Assembly (NCBI RefSeq): GCF_963664415.1
Contig: NZ_OY761442.1
Coordinates: 186,001 to 250,000, forward strand
Direction of reading: 5' to 3'
DNA length: 64,000 bases
Source of the DNA: an uncultured Desulfobacter sp.
GTDB taxonomy: Bacteria; Desulfobacterota; Desulfobacteria; Desulfobacterales; Desulfobacteraceae
The notes under the pieces were generated by a model. The model had not been told where the DNA came from. It was given only the letters and a program-made list of their open reading frames with translations, and did not search any database. Shown here piece by piece: positions 43,711 to 51,411 of this stretch; within the stretch, counting starts at the first letter, position 1; each line of letters opens with the position of its first letter. The translations under genes were made by a program, and so were the position numbers.

Positions 43711-44702
43711 CGTATCACTTCATTATAGAGGGCAGCCACACTAAAGGAATGGGAGATGTGTATGCAATCATTCCAGTGGCCCAGTCCCTTAAAAAGGCTG
43801 GGGAAAAGATAGATATCGTCGTACTTGGGCGTCGTAGCGTGCTAAACTTGATGAGACAAAACGGTTTTTCCGCTGTACACGTCTCATCCCTAACCGATGC
43901 AATAGAGATTGTGGAGCGACGCAAGGCAAAAATAATCATCCTCAGCCGACAGCAAACTGCCCCCCATATTATTCGTCGCTTAAAAAAAAGAAATCGTTTG
44001 GTTATAACTATTGACGACGTTGGAAATGGTGCGAAAACGGCGGATTTTCGTATAAATCCGTTATACAAAATCCCAAACTCTCTGCACGGACCGGCCTTTC
44101 TTCCTCTTGGAACAGAATTTAACAACGCCCGGATCCAAAGAGCCCAACGAAGCATGCAATGCGCAAACCTTTTATTAACCCAAGGTGGTGCCGATACCAG
44201 AGGATTTATGCCCTCTTTGCTTAAAATGATAGACACTACCCTGCAGCAGATCACTCCAAACTGTAGAATATTTGCCCTTGTCGGGCCCTGTTTTACGAAC
44301 TTGCCAGAACTCCGTGATACAGCCGATCAATGTATCGGGGAAGTGCATTTATTAGAAAATATCACTAATCTATCTTCCCTAATGATTCGCATGGATCTGG
44401 CAATATCTGCCGGCGGTATAACCATGTACGAACTCTGTTGCATCGGTATTCCAACGTTGGTTGTTTGCGCAGAACCCTGGGAAGCTGAAAGTTCTGCAAG
44501 CCTCTCCGCATTAGGGGCCGTAATAGACCTGGGCTTCTCCACCCCGCCGGATCGACAGCGCCTGCACAGAAAATTACAAGACATGCTAAATACACCGCAA
44601 CTCCGCTTCGAGCTCTCTCAAGCAGCCCGACGGGCCGTGGACGGCCAGGGTGCGTCCCGTGTTGCCCAACACCTGATGCACATGGCCAAGAAGGTGTGCT
44701 GA
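43707..44702 (+). CDS. pseG-like: PseG-like UDP-sugar hydrolase / GT28-fold protein
   Basis: A 331-residue GT-B protein resembling PseG, which releases the free amino sugar from its UDP carrier before NeuB condensation. The His in IIEGSHTKGMGDVYAI at the start matches the GxGHxxR-type loop only loosely (the usual Arg is missing). VITIDDVGNGAKTADFRIN follows, then LLTQGGADTRGF, and DLAISAGGITMYELCCIGIP is the UDP-binding end. The GTG start overlaps the NeuB stop (GTGA), and the pairing with a NeuB gene supports a role in the same pathway. Other amino-sugar genes of the Pse pathway (PseB, PseC, PseH) are not seen. Confidence 0.78.
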   Translation: MTYHFIIEGSHTKGMGDVYAIIPVAQSLKKAGEKIDIVVLGRRSVLNLMRQNGFSAVHVSSLTDAIEIVERRKAKIIILSRQQTAPHIIRRLKKRNRLVITIDDVGNGAKTADFRINPLYKIPNSLHGPAFLPLGTEFNNARIQRAQRSMQCANLLLTQGGADTRGFMPSLLKMIDTTLQQITPNCRIFALVGPCFTNLPELRDTADQCIGEVHLLENITNLSSLMIRMDLAISAGGITMYELCCIGIPTLVVCAEPWEAESSASLSALGAVIDLGFSTPPDRQRLHRKLQDMLNTPQLRFELSQAARRAVDGQGASRVAQHLMHMAKKVC

Positions 44703-45574
44703 TGATCTCCAAGGCTCCCTGCTTTCACAAGAACCAGCCGGCACATTGCTGTATTTGCGGCCGTACGGATCCTTTACTATGGGGTATGGGACGGGGTATG
44801 CCTCTTGTACGATGCCAAGGTTGTGGGCTTATCTTTGTATGGCCCCGGGAGACAAATCAACAGATCAAAAACGATTCCATCTATAATGAAGAATATTTTT
44901 TCGGCGGCCATAACTTGCTGGATGATATAAAAGGTGCACAGCTAAAAAGTTGTTTACAGGAAAAATCCAGAATAGAGCGCTTTATTCCTTCAGGCCGTAT
45001 TCTGGACGTGGGTTGTGGTAACGGCAAATTTCTACGCGTATTAGGAGATGCGTGGAAAAAGTATGGTTGTGACGTGGCACCGGCAGCGGTGCAATTTGTG
45101 CGGCAAAATCGACTATTCAACGTCCGCCTGGGCCTGCTGGAGGAATTGGATTACCCAAAGCAATTTTTCGACGTTGTTTATTTTCGGGCATCCTTGCACC
45201 ATACTGAAAATCCCCGGAAAACCTTGGAGGTTGCACACCGATTGGTTAAACCCTCTGGCATTGTGGCTATAAGTATGAGTAACAACGCAGCAGGACCCTG
45301 CGGTCGTGTTTTTAAAGGTAAAACCAGATCATTTGATTATGGACACACCCATTTCTTCACGCCAGCCACCCTACGTAAACTGCTCAGGCTGTGTGGTTTA
45401 CAGGAAATATATACCTATTACCCATATTTCGGTACAGGCTATGAAAATTTTGCGGACTTGGGGAAATTCGTGCGCCAAACGTTCCGCTTAATACTTGGCC
45501 GGGATTCTGACCTTGTCTCTCCTCCATTTTACGGCAATTATGTCTCCATGTTCGCTACACCCATACATCAATAA
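44702..45574 (+). CDS. SAM-dependent methyltransferase with N-terminal zinc ribbon
   Basis: A 290-residue class I methyltransferase. Two Cys pairs in the first 45 residues (CCICGRTDP and VRCQGCGLIFVWP) form a small zinc ribbon common in sugar methyltransferases. The catalytic domain has GRILDVGCGNGKFLRVLG, KYGCDVAPAAVQF, FDVVYFRASLHHTENP and AHRLVKPSGIVAIS. The end carries HTHFFTPATLRKLLRLCGLQ, usual for this group. ATG 44702 overlaps the previous stop by one base. Likely methylates the NeuB-derived sugar or its precursor. Confidence 0.83.
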   Translation: MISKAPCFHKNQPAHCCICGRTDPLLWGMGRGMPLVRCQGCGLIFVWPRETNQQIKNDSIYNEEYFFGGHNLLDDIKGAQLKSCLQEKSRIERFIPSGRILDVGCGNGKFLRVLGDAWKKYGCDVAPAAVQFVRQNRLFNVRLGLLEELDYPKQFFDVVYFRASLHHTENPRKTLEVAHRLVKPSGIVAISMSNNAAGPCGRVFKGKTRSFDYGHTHFFTPATLRKLLRLCGLQEIYTYYPYFGTGYENFADLGKFVRQTFRLILGRDSDLVSPPFYGNYVSMFATPIHQ

Positions 45575-45594
45575 ACTCAAAGAAGGAGGGTCCT

Positions 45595-46536
45595 CTGAAA
45601 CGACAAAACCCCTTTCGCGTCATCTATGACAGCCCCAAATACCTAAATGCAGACCGACAGCAGCACATGCGCTGGCCCCTGTTACTTGACCTGGAACTGA
45701 CAAACGCCTGCAATTTAAATTGTTTGCAATGTTGGCGTCACGATATGCACCGCAACATTACGCAACTGGATCTGAAGATTGTACGAAAAATATTTAGGGA
45801 TGCTTCTCGCTCTGTGCGCGGGATTCGTTTCATCGGTCACGGTGAAAATTTGCTTCACCCTGACTTTTTTATATTAGCTCTGGAGGCCAAAAAACTGGGA
45901 TTTCTCGTACATTTGACTACAAATGGATTGCTGCTAACCCCCAAACGCATACGTCAGCTTTTGGAGTTGGAACTTGACAGCATCGTCTTTTCCTTTCAAG
46001 GCACTGATAAAGAGGGATATGAAGAAATGCGCCGTAACAAAGGATATGACAGGCTTTGCAACATTATACAAGAACTGGTTCAACAACGGGGAAAAAGTCC
46101 ATTGCCCTATGTGGTGGTCAACACAACTACATTAGACGAAACTGACGAACAGATAGAAGCGTTCCGCCAACGCTGGATTCCAATCGTTGATGAGGTGGGT
46201 CATTGGTTCACAACCTTAGAACGGCTGGAACATCTGGAACATGTCCAAAACTTACTGCCCCGGCAGCGCATTCGGCAAGCCATGGTAGGTCGTGTTCGCT
46301 GCATTGAAATACACACCAAGCTCTCTATTAATTCGGACGGACAGGCCTGTCTGTGCTGTAACGATTACAATGGAGAACTTGCGGTGGGCAGCGTCTATGA
46401 ACAAGGGATAGAACAACTATGGAACTCTGAACGTGCGCAAGCACTTCGGAAAATGATTGACAAAGACTATCGCAGTGTGCCGTTTTGTCAAAAGTGCTCC
46501 AATAAATTTAACCGAATGGATCATGGCAATGATTAA
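45595..46536 (+). CDS. Radical SAM/SPASM enzyme with probable CTG start
   Basis: A 313-residue radical SAM protein if read from CTG 45595, which lies 4 bases after a perfect AAGGAGGG (45583-45590). The first in-frame ATG (45667) has no ribosome binding site and sits only 14 codons before the cluster motif CNLNCLQC (Cys39, Cys43, Cys46). GIRFIGHGENLLHPDFF and HLTTNGLLLTP are the SAM contacts; CIEIHTKLSINSDGQACLCC and QLWNSERAQAL, then VPFCQKCSNKFNRMD form the SPASM end. Fifth radical SAM domain of the locus. Reaction unknown. Confidence 0.82.
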   Translation: MKRQNPFRVIYDSPKYLNADRQQHMRWPLLLDLELTNACNLNCLQCWRHDMHRNITQLDLKIVRKIFRDASRSVRGIRFIGHGENLLHPDFFILALEAKKLGFLVHLTTNGLLLTPKRIRQLLELELDSIVFSFQGTDKEGYEEMRRNKGYDRLCNIIQELVQQRGKSPLPYVVVNTTTLDETDEQIEAFRQRWIPIVDEVGHWFTTLERLEHLEHVQNLLPRQRIRQAMVGRVRCIEIHTKLSINSDGQACLCCNDYNGELAVGSVYEQGIEQLWNSERAQALRKMIDKDYRSVPFCQKCSNKFNRMDHGND

Positions 46537-47194
46537 TCCCAAACCATATCTTGATTATGTCTATGACTTTGAAGGTAGAACATTTCGTAACCAATTCGAA
46601 GAAATGTACCGTGAATGTGAATGCCCTTGGCCCCATCAAACCGAGTCAGACAACATTCAGTATAAATTTGTGTTGGAATGCCTTCGCAAATCTGAATCTT
46701 TAAATATTTTGGATTTGGGATGCGGTTTGGGGTATTTCAGCGACATGTTACGCTCCTTGGGTAAGGTGACTGCTGTTGACATTTCGCAGACTTGCATCAA
46801 TAAGGCCAAGAACACATTTCCCAATGTTCGCTTCAATGTGGCCGATATCTCAGCCCCTCTGCCGCTATCCAGTTCTGACTTTGACGCAGTAGCGTGCCTT
46901 GGTGTTCTCTGGTTTGTCCTGCCGAAAATCCATCAGGTTCTCGATGAAATTTACAGAATTTTGAAACCAGGCGGAGAGGCGATCTTCGGCCTAAATATTC
47001 CTGAAAATCCCATCGGGAAAGAGGTGATTGAAACTCCCCAGGATTTTTTTGACATCGTACGGAGTCACTTTTATATTGAAAATCTTTTTTCGTATTATCA
47101 CTTAGAGGGGACCACTCAGTTAAAAGACGGAGACATCGCCTACTATATACATGCTTCCCGCCCCCGTACAACACCTGGAGCCACAACCATTTAA
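46523..47194 (+). CDS. SAM-dependent methyltransferase
   Basis: A 223-residue class I methyltransferase: LNILDLGCGLGYFSDMLRSL for SAM binding, VTAVDISQTCINKAKNTFP, VRFNVADISAPLPLSSSDFD, and IYRILKPGGEAIFGLNIPEN. ATG 46523 overlaps the end of the radical SAM gene by 14 bases; ATG 46529 is equally possible. Probably modifies the same sugar as its neighbours. Family assignment firm, substrate unknown. Confidence 0.83.
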   Translation: MAMINPKPYLDYVYDFEGRTFRNQFEEMYRECECPWPHQTESDNIQYKFVLECLRKSESLNILDLGCGLGYFSDMLRSLGKVTAVDISQTCINKAKNTFPNVRFNVADISAPLPLSSSDFDAVACLGVLWFVLPKIHQVLDEIYRILKPGGEAIFGLNIPENPIGKEVIETPQDFFDIVRSHFYIENLFSYYHLEGTTQLKDGDIAYYIHASRPRTTPGATTI

Positions 47195-47207
47195 CTCGGA
47201 GACACCC

Positions 47208-47939
47208 ATGACTCAGAAAAAACCTAATGTTTTATCCATAGTACCTGTTCGCGGTGGCAGCAAAGGCCTGCCTGGAAAAAATTTGCTGCCGATTGCGGGC
47301 CGACCTCTGGTTTTGCACACCTACGACTTCGCTCGAAACGCCTCTCTGGTAGACCGTAGCGTCGTTTCCACTGATGATGAAGCAATTGCAAAAGCGGTAT
47401 TAGACGACGGTGGCGACGTGGTTTTGCGCCCTGCGAAGCTGGCACAAGACGACTCCCGTGTGGAAACCGCACTGGTTCATACCTTAACCACATGTGAAGA
47501 ACGAGACGGGATACGTTATGACGTGGTGCTTTACATGGAAGCCACCATACCTGTGCGGCACAAAGACATGCCGGATAAAGTGCTAACAACATTGTTTGAA
47601 CATCCGGAGGCCACAAGCGTTATTACCATGATCAAGGCCCCCATACATCCTTTCTGGATGGTTCAGATCGGGGAGGACGGCTATCTCGACCATTACAAAG
47701 AAAACGAATGCTCCCGTCGTCAACTTCTGCCAGAAGATTGCTTTTATCCTGACGGCAGCGTTTATGCTTTAAGACGCAACGAACTATTCAACTGCCTGAA
47801 AAATCCAAAGGTATACAATTACATGGGAGATCGCCCGCTTGGTATTGAGCAGGATACTATCCATTCCTTTGACGTTGACTACAAACTTGACTACGATGTG
47901 GCGAAATACGTCGTGGAAAATCTATGGAAGGATAATTAA
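47208..47939 (+). CDS. neuA-like: NeuA-type acylneuraminate cytidylyltransferase
   Basis: A 243-residue enzyme that activates a nonulosonic acid with CTP. All motifs are intact: SIVPVRGGSKGLPGKNLLPI (CTP loop), SLVDRSVVSTDDEAIAKAV, YMEATIPVRHKDMPDKVL in place of the usual LQPTSPLR, and YFPDGS-like FYPDGSVYALRRNELF. PLGIEQDTIHSFDVDYKLDY gives the metal-binding Asp pair near the end. ATG 47208 has GGAG upstream (about 47198). It is the most canonical activating enzyme of the locus and therefore the best evidence for a CMP-linked nonulosonate. Confidence 0.88.
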   Translation: MTQKKPNVLSIVPVRGGSKGLPGKNLLPIAGRPLVLHTYDFARNASLVDRSVVSTDDEAIAKAVLDDGGDVVLRPAKLAQDDSRVETALVHTLTTCEERDGIRYDVVLYMEATIPVRHKDMPDKVLTTLFEHPEATSVITMIKAPIHPFWMVQIGEDGYLDHYKENECSRRQLLPEDCFYPDGSVYALRRNELFNCLKNPKVYNYMGDRPLGIEQDTIHSFDVDYKLDYDVAKYVVENLWKDN

Positions 47940-47942
47940 ATA

Positions 47943-48665
47943 ATGCGTACGGCCGCTATTGTACAGGCGAGGATGGGATCAAAGCGTCTTCCCGGCAAAG
48001 TGTTGCGCACCATTACGGGAAAAACGATCTTGGAACATATTACAGATCGACTAAGACGCGTCGTCGGACTCGACGAGGTGATCTTTGCAACTGCGCCAGG
48101 ACAAGCCAACCGGGCTATTATTGAAGAAGCTCAGCGCCTGGGTGTTTTATGGAGCGTAGGAAATGAACAGGATTGCCTCCAACGTTTTAAAATTGCCGTC
48201 AAACAACACGATATAGATCATTTTGTACGTGTAACGGCAGATAATCCTCTGATTTGTCCGGACAATATTACGGATATGCTTGCTATCCATCTGGAGCATG
48301 GTGCGGAGTTTACTTATACGCTGCATATGCCTGAAGGATGCGGATTAGGTATGGTTGTCATGAGCCGAGAGGCATTATTTCGGGCCGATGCGGAGGCCGT
48401 AGACCCCTATCACCGAGAATACATAGACGAGTATCCCCTATCATTCCCCGAAAAATTCCGTACAAGCATACTGCAAGCACCGGCCAGCCTGCGCCGGCCT
48501 TACCGGCTGACGGTAGATGAACCGGACGACCTTCGAATGATGACACATATCTATGAAGCGCTGTATGATAAAAACGGCTACATTCCTTTGGAAGCCGCAT
48601 TGATCTGGCTGGATGCACATCCGCAAATTGCAGCCATCAACAGTCATGTAGTGCAGGAAACCTAA
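47943..48665 (+). CDS. SpsF-like cytidylyltransferase family protein
   Basis: A 240-residue nucleotidyltransferase related to SpsF/KdsB. AIVQARMGSKRLPGKVLRTI at the start, TILEHITDRLRR, HDIDHFVRVTADNPLICPDN, and PYRLTVDEPDDLRMMTHIYE at the end are hallmarks of SpsF. It follows NeuA-like by 3 bases. Members of this family occur in glycan loci with radical SAM enzymes and NeuB proteins. Whether it activates another sugar or has lost transferase activity is unclear, though the CTP loop is intact. Confidence 0.85.
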   Translation: MRTAAIVQARMGSKRLPGKVLRTITGKTILEHITDRLRRVVGLDEVIFATAPGQANRAIIEEAQRLGVLWSVGNEQDCLQRFKIAVKQHDIDHFVRVTADNPLICPDNITDMLAIHLEHGAEFTYTLHMPEGCGLGMVVMSREALFRADAEAVDPYHREYIDEYPLSFPEKFRTSILQAPASLRRPYRLTVDEPDDLRMMTHIYEALYDKNGYIPLEAALIWLDAHPQIAAINSHVVQET

Positions 48666-49039
48666 AAACAAAATTGTAAATTATATCCACTCTGGAACAA
48701 TGAGGCCATGGATAAAAAATTCCAATACGCGATTGAAGAATATATAGAAAAATACCTAACGATCCATTCTAATAGAGTTATAGATCCGGCACTGATAGGT
48801 AATCCCCAGAGAGGCATAAAAGCAGCTTAAGTACGGCTGTGAGAATCATGGTGATATTTTAAAGAGATACGGTTACCTGGTTAAAAAAATATGAAATTGT
48901 TTCTCAAATTGAAGCGTTATCCCCCGAACGATTGATCCCTTGATGTAACCATCTCCAATTTCGTTTTATAGAAATTCTTCTACGCGGTTTATTTCGCTTG
49001 TTGAACGAAGCCGCTCGCGCGGCGGAAAACCCCAAAGTT
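48666..49039 (+). other. Gap before the IS91-like element, gene remnants
   Basis: 374 bases with no convincing full gene. A 40-codon reading frame (ATG 48708 to TAA 48830) has no recognisable family and no good ribosome binding site. Further on, CATGGTGATATT (about 48848-48859) is repeated near 51366, on the other side of the mobile element, with weak similarity continuing. The part near 49008-49024 has a GC-rich hairpin (GCCGC-TCGC-GCGGC type). The stretch looks like decayed sequence next to an insertion. Confidence 0.45.
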
Positions 49040-49041
49040 AT

Positions 49042-49103
49042 GTATACTCCTAATTGTGGGATCAAACGGAAGATCCCAACTATCTATAATTAAAGGAGTA
49101 TAC
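49042..49103 (+). promoter_or_regulatory. Nested inverted repeat covering the recombinase ribosome binding site
   Basis: Outer arms GTATACTCC (49042-49050) and GGAGTATAC (49095-49103) are perfect complements, continued by TAATT/AATTA. An inner stem GGGATC (49058-49063) pairs with GATCCC (49072-49077). The right outer arm contains the GGAG Shine-Dalgarno and ends one base before ATG 49105. In RNA the fold would hide the start site; in DNA it could be the left-end recognition structure of the element. Confidence 0.7.
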
Positions 49104-49104
49104 C

Positions 49105-50009
49105 ATGAACACATCCGAAGTAAACCGTTTTAACGAACTCTATGAGCGCCATTTAAAAACCCTTAGACTTCAGGGAAAGGCTCAAAAAACCATTGATGCT
49201 TATTCCAGGGCCATCCGGCGGGTAAGAGATTACTTTGACTGCTGCCCGGACAAACTTGAACCCGAACAACTTGAAGATTACTTTTCCGATTTGGTTGACT
49301 CTCATTCATGGAGTACAGTCAAAATTGATCGCCTTGGACTCCAGCATTTCTGGAAATTTGTTTTGAAAAAAGAATGGAATTGGTTGAATATTGTTAAGCC
49401 GCCTAAGGTTAAAACCATTCCGGACATTTTGACTCCTGGTGAGGTGGAAAAGCTCATCGGTGCGACACGCAAACTGCGTTACCGGGTTTTCCTGCTGACA
49501 ACTTATTCCATGGGCCTGCGTTTGGGAGAGGCATTGTCCCTGCAAGTGAGAGATATTGATGCAGCACGAAAACTTGTCCATATCCGGAGAGGGAAAGGCC
49601 ATAAAGACCGGCTAATTCCCTTACCGGACCGCACCCTGGTCGGACTGCGGGAACTATGGAAAAGACATCAACACCCCAAACTGCTTTTTCCCAATGCCAA
49701 CGGTTCACTGGAAACCATCCAGAAGGCAAAATCTCATATGGACCGGGGTGGTGTCCAAAATGCCATGAAGGCTGTAGTCGCCGATTGCGGTATCAAAAAA
49801 AAGTTTCCATACACTCTTTGCGCCACAGTTTTGCGACCCATCTGCTTGAAAAGGGCTTAAGCCTTCGCCACATCCAGGCCCTTCTTGGCCATGCCCGCCC
49901 TGAAACAACTGCACGTTACGCACACCTTACTGATGTCACGGAAAAGGACTGCAGGACGACCATCAATGATTTGATTAACACCATTCATGTAGATTTCTGG
50001 AAGGTTTAA
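49105..50009 (+). CDS. Tyrosine recombinase, split by a -1 frameshift at an A8G run
   Basis: XerC/D-like integrase. Frame 1 runs 49105-49860 and holds the N-terminal SAM-like core-binding domain (TIDAYSRAIRRVRDYF), Arg139 in SMGLRLGEALSLQ and Lys in RRGKGHKDRLIPLP. It then leaves the conserved reading at GIKKK. The rest of the catalytic domain continues in the -1 frame to 50009: HSLRHSFATHLLEKGLS (HxxR), QALLGHARPETTARYAHL (His and the nucleophile Tyr). The switch lies on AAAAAAAAG (49795-49803), which contains the classic slippery heptamer A-AAA-AAG. Either programmed frameshifting makes the full enzyme or this is a simple frameshift mutation. Without the shift, the protein lacks its Tyr. 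Confidence 0.8.
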
Positions 50010-50011
50010 TC

Positions 50012-51055
50012 ATGCGACTTTCTCATATCATTGAAGAATATTATGATGCATTTCTGACTCGTTACGGGGATACGGCATTGCCGGAACAGATCAAAGCCTT
50101 AAACGCCATAGTTAGTTGCCGTACACCAGACGCCGGGCAGATTTATACGGTCTGTCCAGACTGCAATCATACACAACTGCATCCACTGTCCTGTGGAAAC
50201 CGCAATTGTCCCCATTGTCAAAACCATGAGACAAGCCAATGGATTGACCGGCAGCAAAATAAACAGCTTCCCGTCCAGTATTTCATGGTAACTTTTACCT
50301 TGCCCTGTCAGTTCAGGGAAGTTGCATACCGGAATCAACGGACAGTTTATTCTCTGATGTTTTCATGTGTATCCAGCACGTTGAAAGAATTTGGGCTAAA
50401 TCCCCGGCACCTTGGGGCCCAAATCGGTATGACCATGGTTCTTCACACTCATAGCAGAAGATTGGATTTTCACCCGCATATTCATGTAGTTGTTCCAGGT
50501 GGCGGTGTTGACCCATCCAGGCGGCAATGGAAAAAGAAAAAAGGCAAGTATTTGTTTAATCGAAAAGCCCTGGCCAAAGTTTTTCGGGCACGTTTCCTGA
50601 ACGGATTGAACAAAGAGAATTTGCCAATTCCCAAAGGTGCTCGTTCCAAATGGATTGTCGATTGTGCCAGGGTCGGAACCGGCATGTCTGCCCTGAAGTA
50701 CCTGTCCAGATATTTATACCGGGGAGTGATCAGCGAACGTAATATCATTGCCAATCAGGATGGCCGGGTTACCTTCATGTATATTGACGGTAAAACCAAA
50801 GAGATGTGCAGGCGAACCCTTAAAGGAGAGGAGTTTCTGCACCTGATCCTGCTTCATGTGTTGCCCAGGGGATTTCGTAGGGCAAGAGATTACGGCTTTC
50901 TTCACGGGAATGCCAAGAAATTGCTCTTCCTAGTACAGATGATTCTCCACGTTCGGATTATGGCAATAGTGCTTCGGCCAAGGCCTGTTTTTAAATGCCC
51001 CCATTGCGGGAAGCCTATGAAAATCCTCGGAATAAAGCCTGTCGGTACAGGATAG
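50012..51055 (+). CDS. IS91-family transposase (HUH type)
   Basis: A 347-residue transposase for rolling-circle type transposition. N-terminal zinc ribbon: YTVCPDCNHTQLHPLSCG then NRNCPHCQ. HUH motif in DFHPHIHVVVPGGGV, and the catalytic tyrosine region in ALKYLSRYLYRGVISERN. A second zinc-binding CPHCGKPM lies close to the C-terminus. It starts 2 bases after the recombinase stop, with AAGG at the end of that gene as ribosome binding site, so translation is probably coupled. Full-length and intact in appearance. Confidence 0.9.
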   Translation: MRLSHIIEEYYDAFLTRYGDTALPEQIKALNAIVSCRTPDAGQIYTVCPDCNHTQLHPLSCGNRNCPHCQNHETSQWIDRQQNKQLPVQYFMVTFTLPCQFREVAYRNQRTVYSLMFSCVSSTLKEFGLNPRHLGAQIGMTMVLHTHSRRLDFHPHIHVVVPGGGVDPSRRQWKKKKGKYLFNRKALAKVFRARFLNGLNKENLPIPKGARSKWIVDCARVGTGMSALKYLSRYLYRGVISERNIIANQDGRVTFMYIDGKTKEMCRRTLKGEEFLHLILLHVLPRGFRRARDYGFLHGNAKKLLFLVQMILHVRIMAIVLRPRPVFKCPHCGKPMKILGIKPVGTG

Positions 51056-51411
51056 GATAAACAAAAGGTAGAAACCCAATCTCAATTTAACTGGAGGTGA
51101 ACAACACTATGAAATAATCCGGCTTTTTTTAGAAAGCCCTGAAAAGGGCAACGCTATAGGTGCGTCTTATCTCAGGTGCCCGGAAATCACACGCCTTTCA
51201 GATCCTTAATCCCCAAAAAGATATTTTCATATATATGGAAACCCGGCTCATTTGGGCCGGGCTTGTTCAACAATCGGATAAGATCGTGGTTCGTTCCTCA
51301 CACGATCTATCCTTATTCGTTAGGAGATTGGTATACTGAAAACCAACATCGGTACAGCCATGTGAAACATGGTGATATTAAAAAACTGCTACCCGGTTTA
51401 GGAAACGTAAA
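51056..51411 (+). other. Gap after the transposase, IS91-like right end and NeuB leader
   Basis: 356 bases without a convincing gene. Contains several hairpins: GCCCTGAAAAGGGC (near 51135-51148), the CCCGGC-GCCGGG stem (51242-51261) taken as the element end, and GATCGTG-CACGATC with outer GGAT/ATCC (about 51276-51312). The last could act as a terminator or attenuator ahead of the NeuB gene. A tiny ATG-AAA-TAA after GGAGGTGA (51093-51118) is seen but too short to mean a protein. Confidence 0.45.
51242..51268 (+). other. Candidate oriIS-type end of the IS91-like element
   Basis: Hairpin CCCGGC (51242-51247) with GCCGGG (51256-51261) followed directly by CTTGTTC. In IS91-family elements a subterminal hairpin next to a GTTC or CTTG tetranucleotide marks the origin end. 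Position fits 190 bases after the transposase stop. Confidence 0.4.

Larger units (their letters stand above)
49040..51268 (+). mobile_element. IS91-family element with recombinase and HUH transposase genes
   Basis: Contains a tyrosine recombinase gene followed by 2 bases and an IS91-type transposase, an order known for some IS91-family members. The left edge is set at the inverted repeat 49042-49103. The right edge is set after the hairpin CCCGGC-GCCGGG (51242-51261), which is followed by CTTGTTC; GTTC and CTTG are complements of the GAAC and CAAG targets described for IS91. Ends of this family carry no terminal inverted repeats or target duplications, so both limits are inference and could be off by tens of bases. 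The element separates two parts of the glycan locus. Confidence 0.65.
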
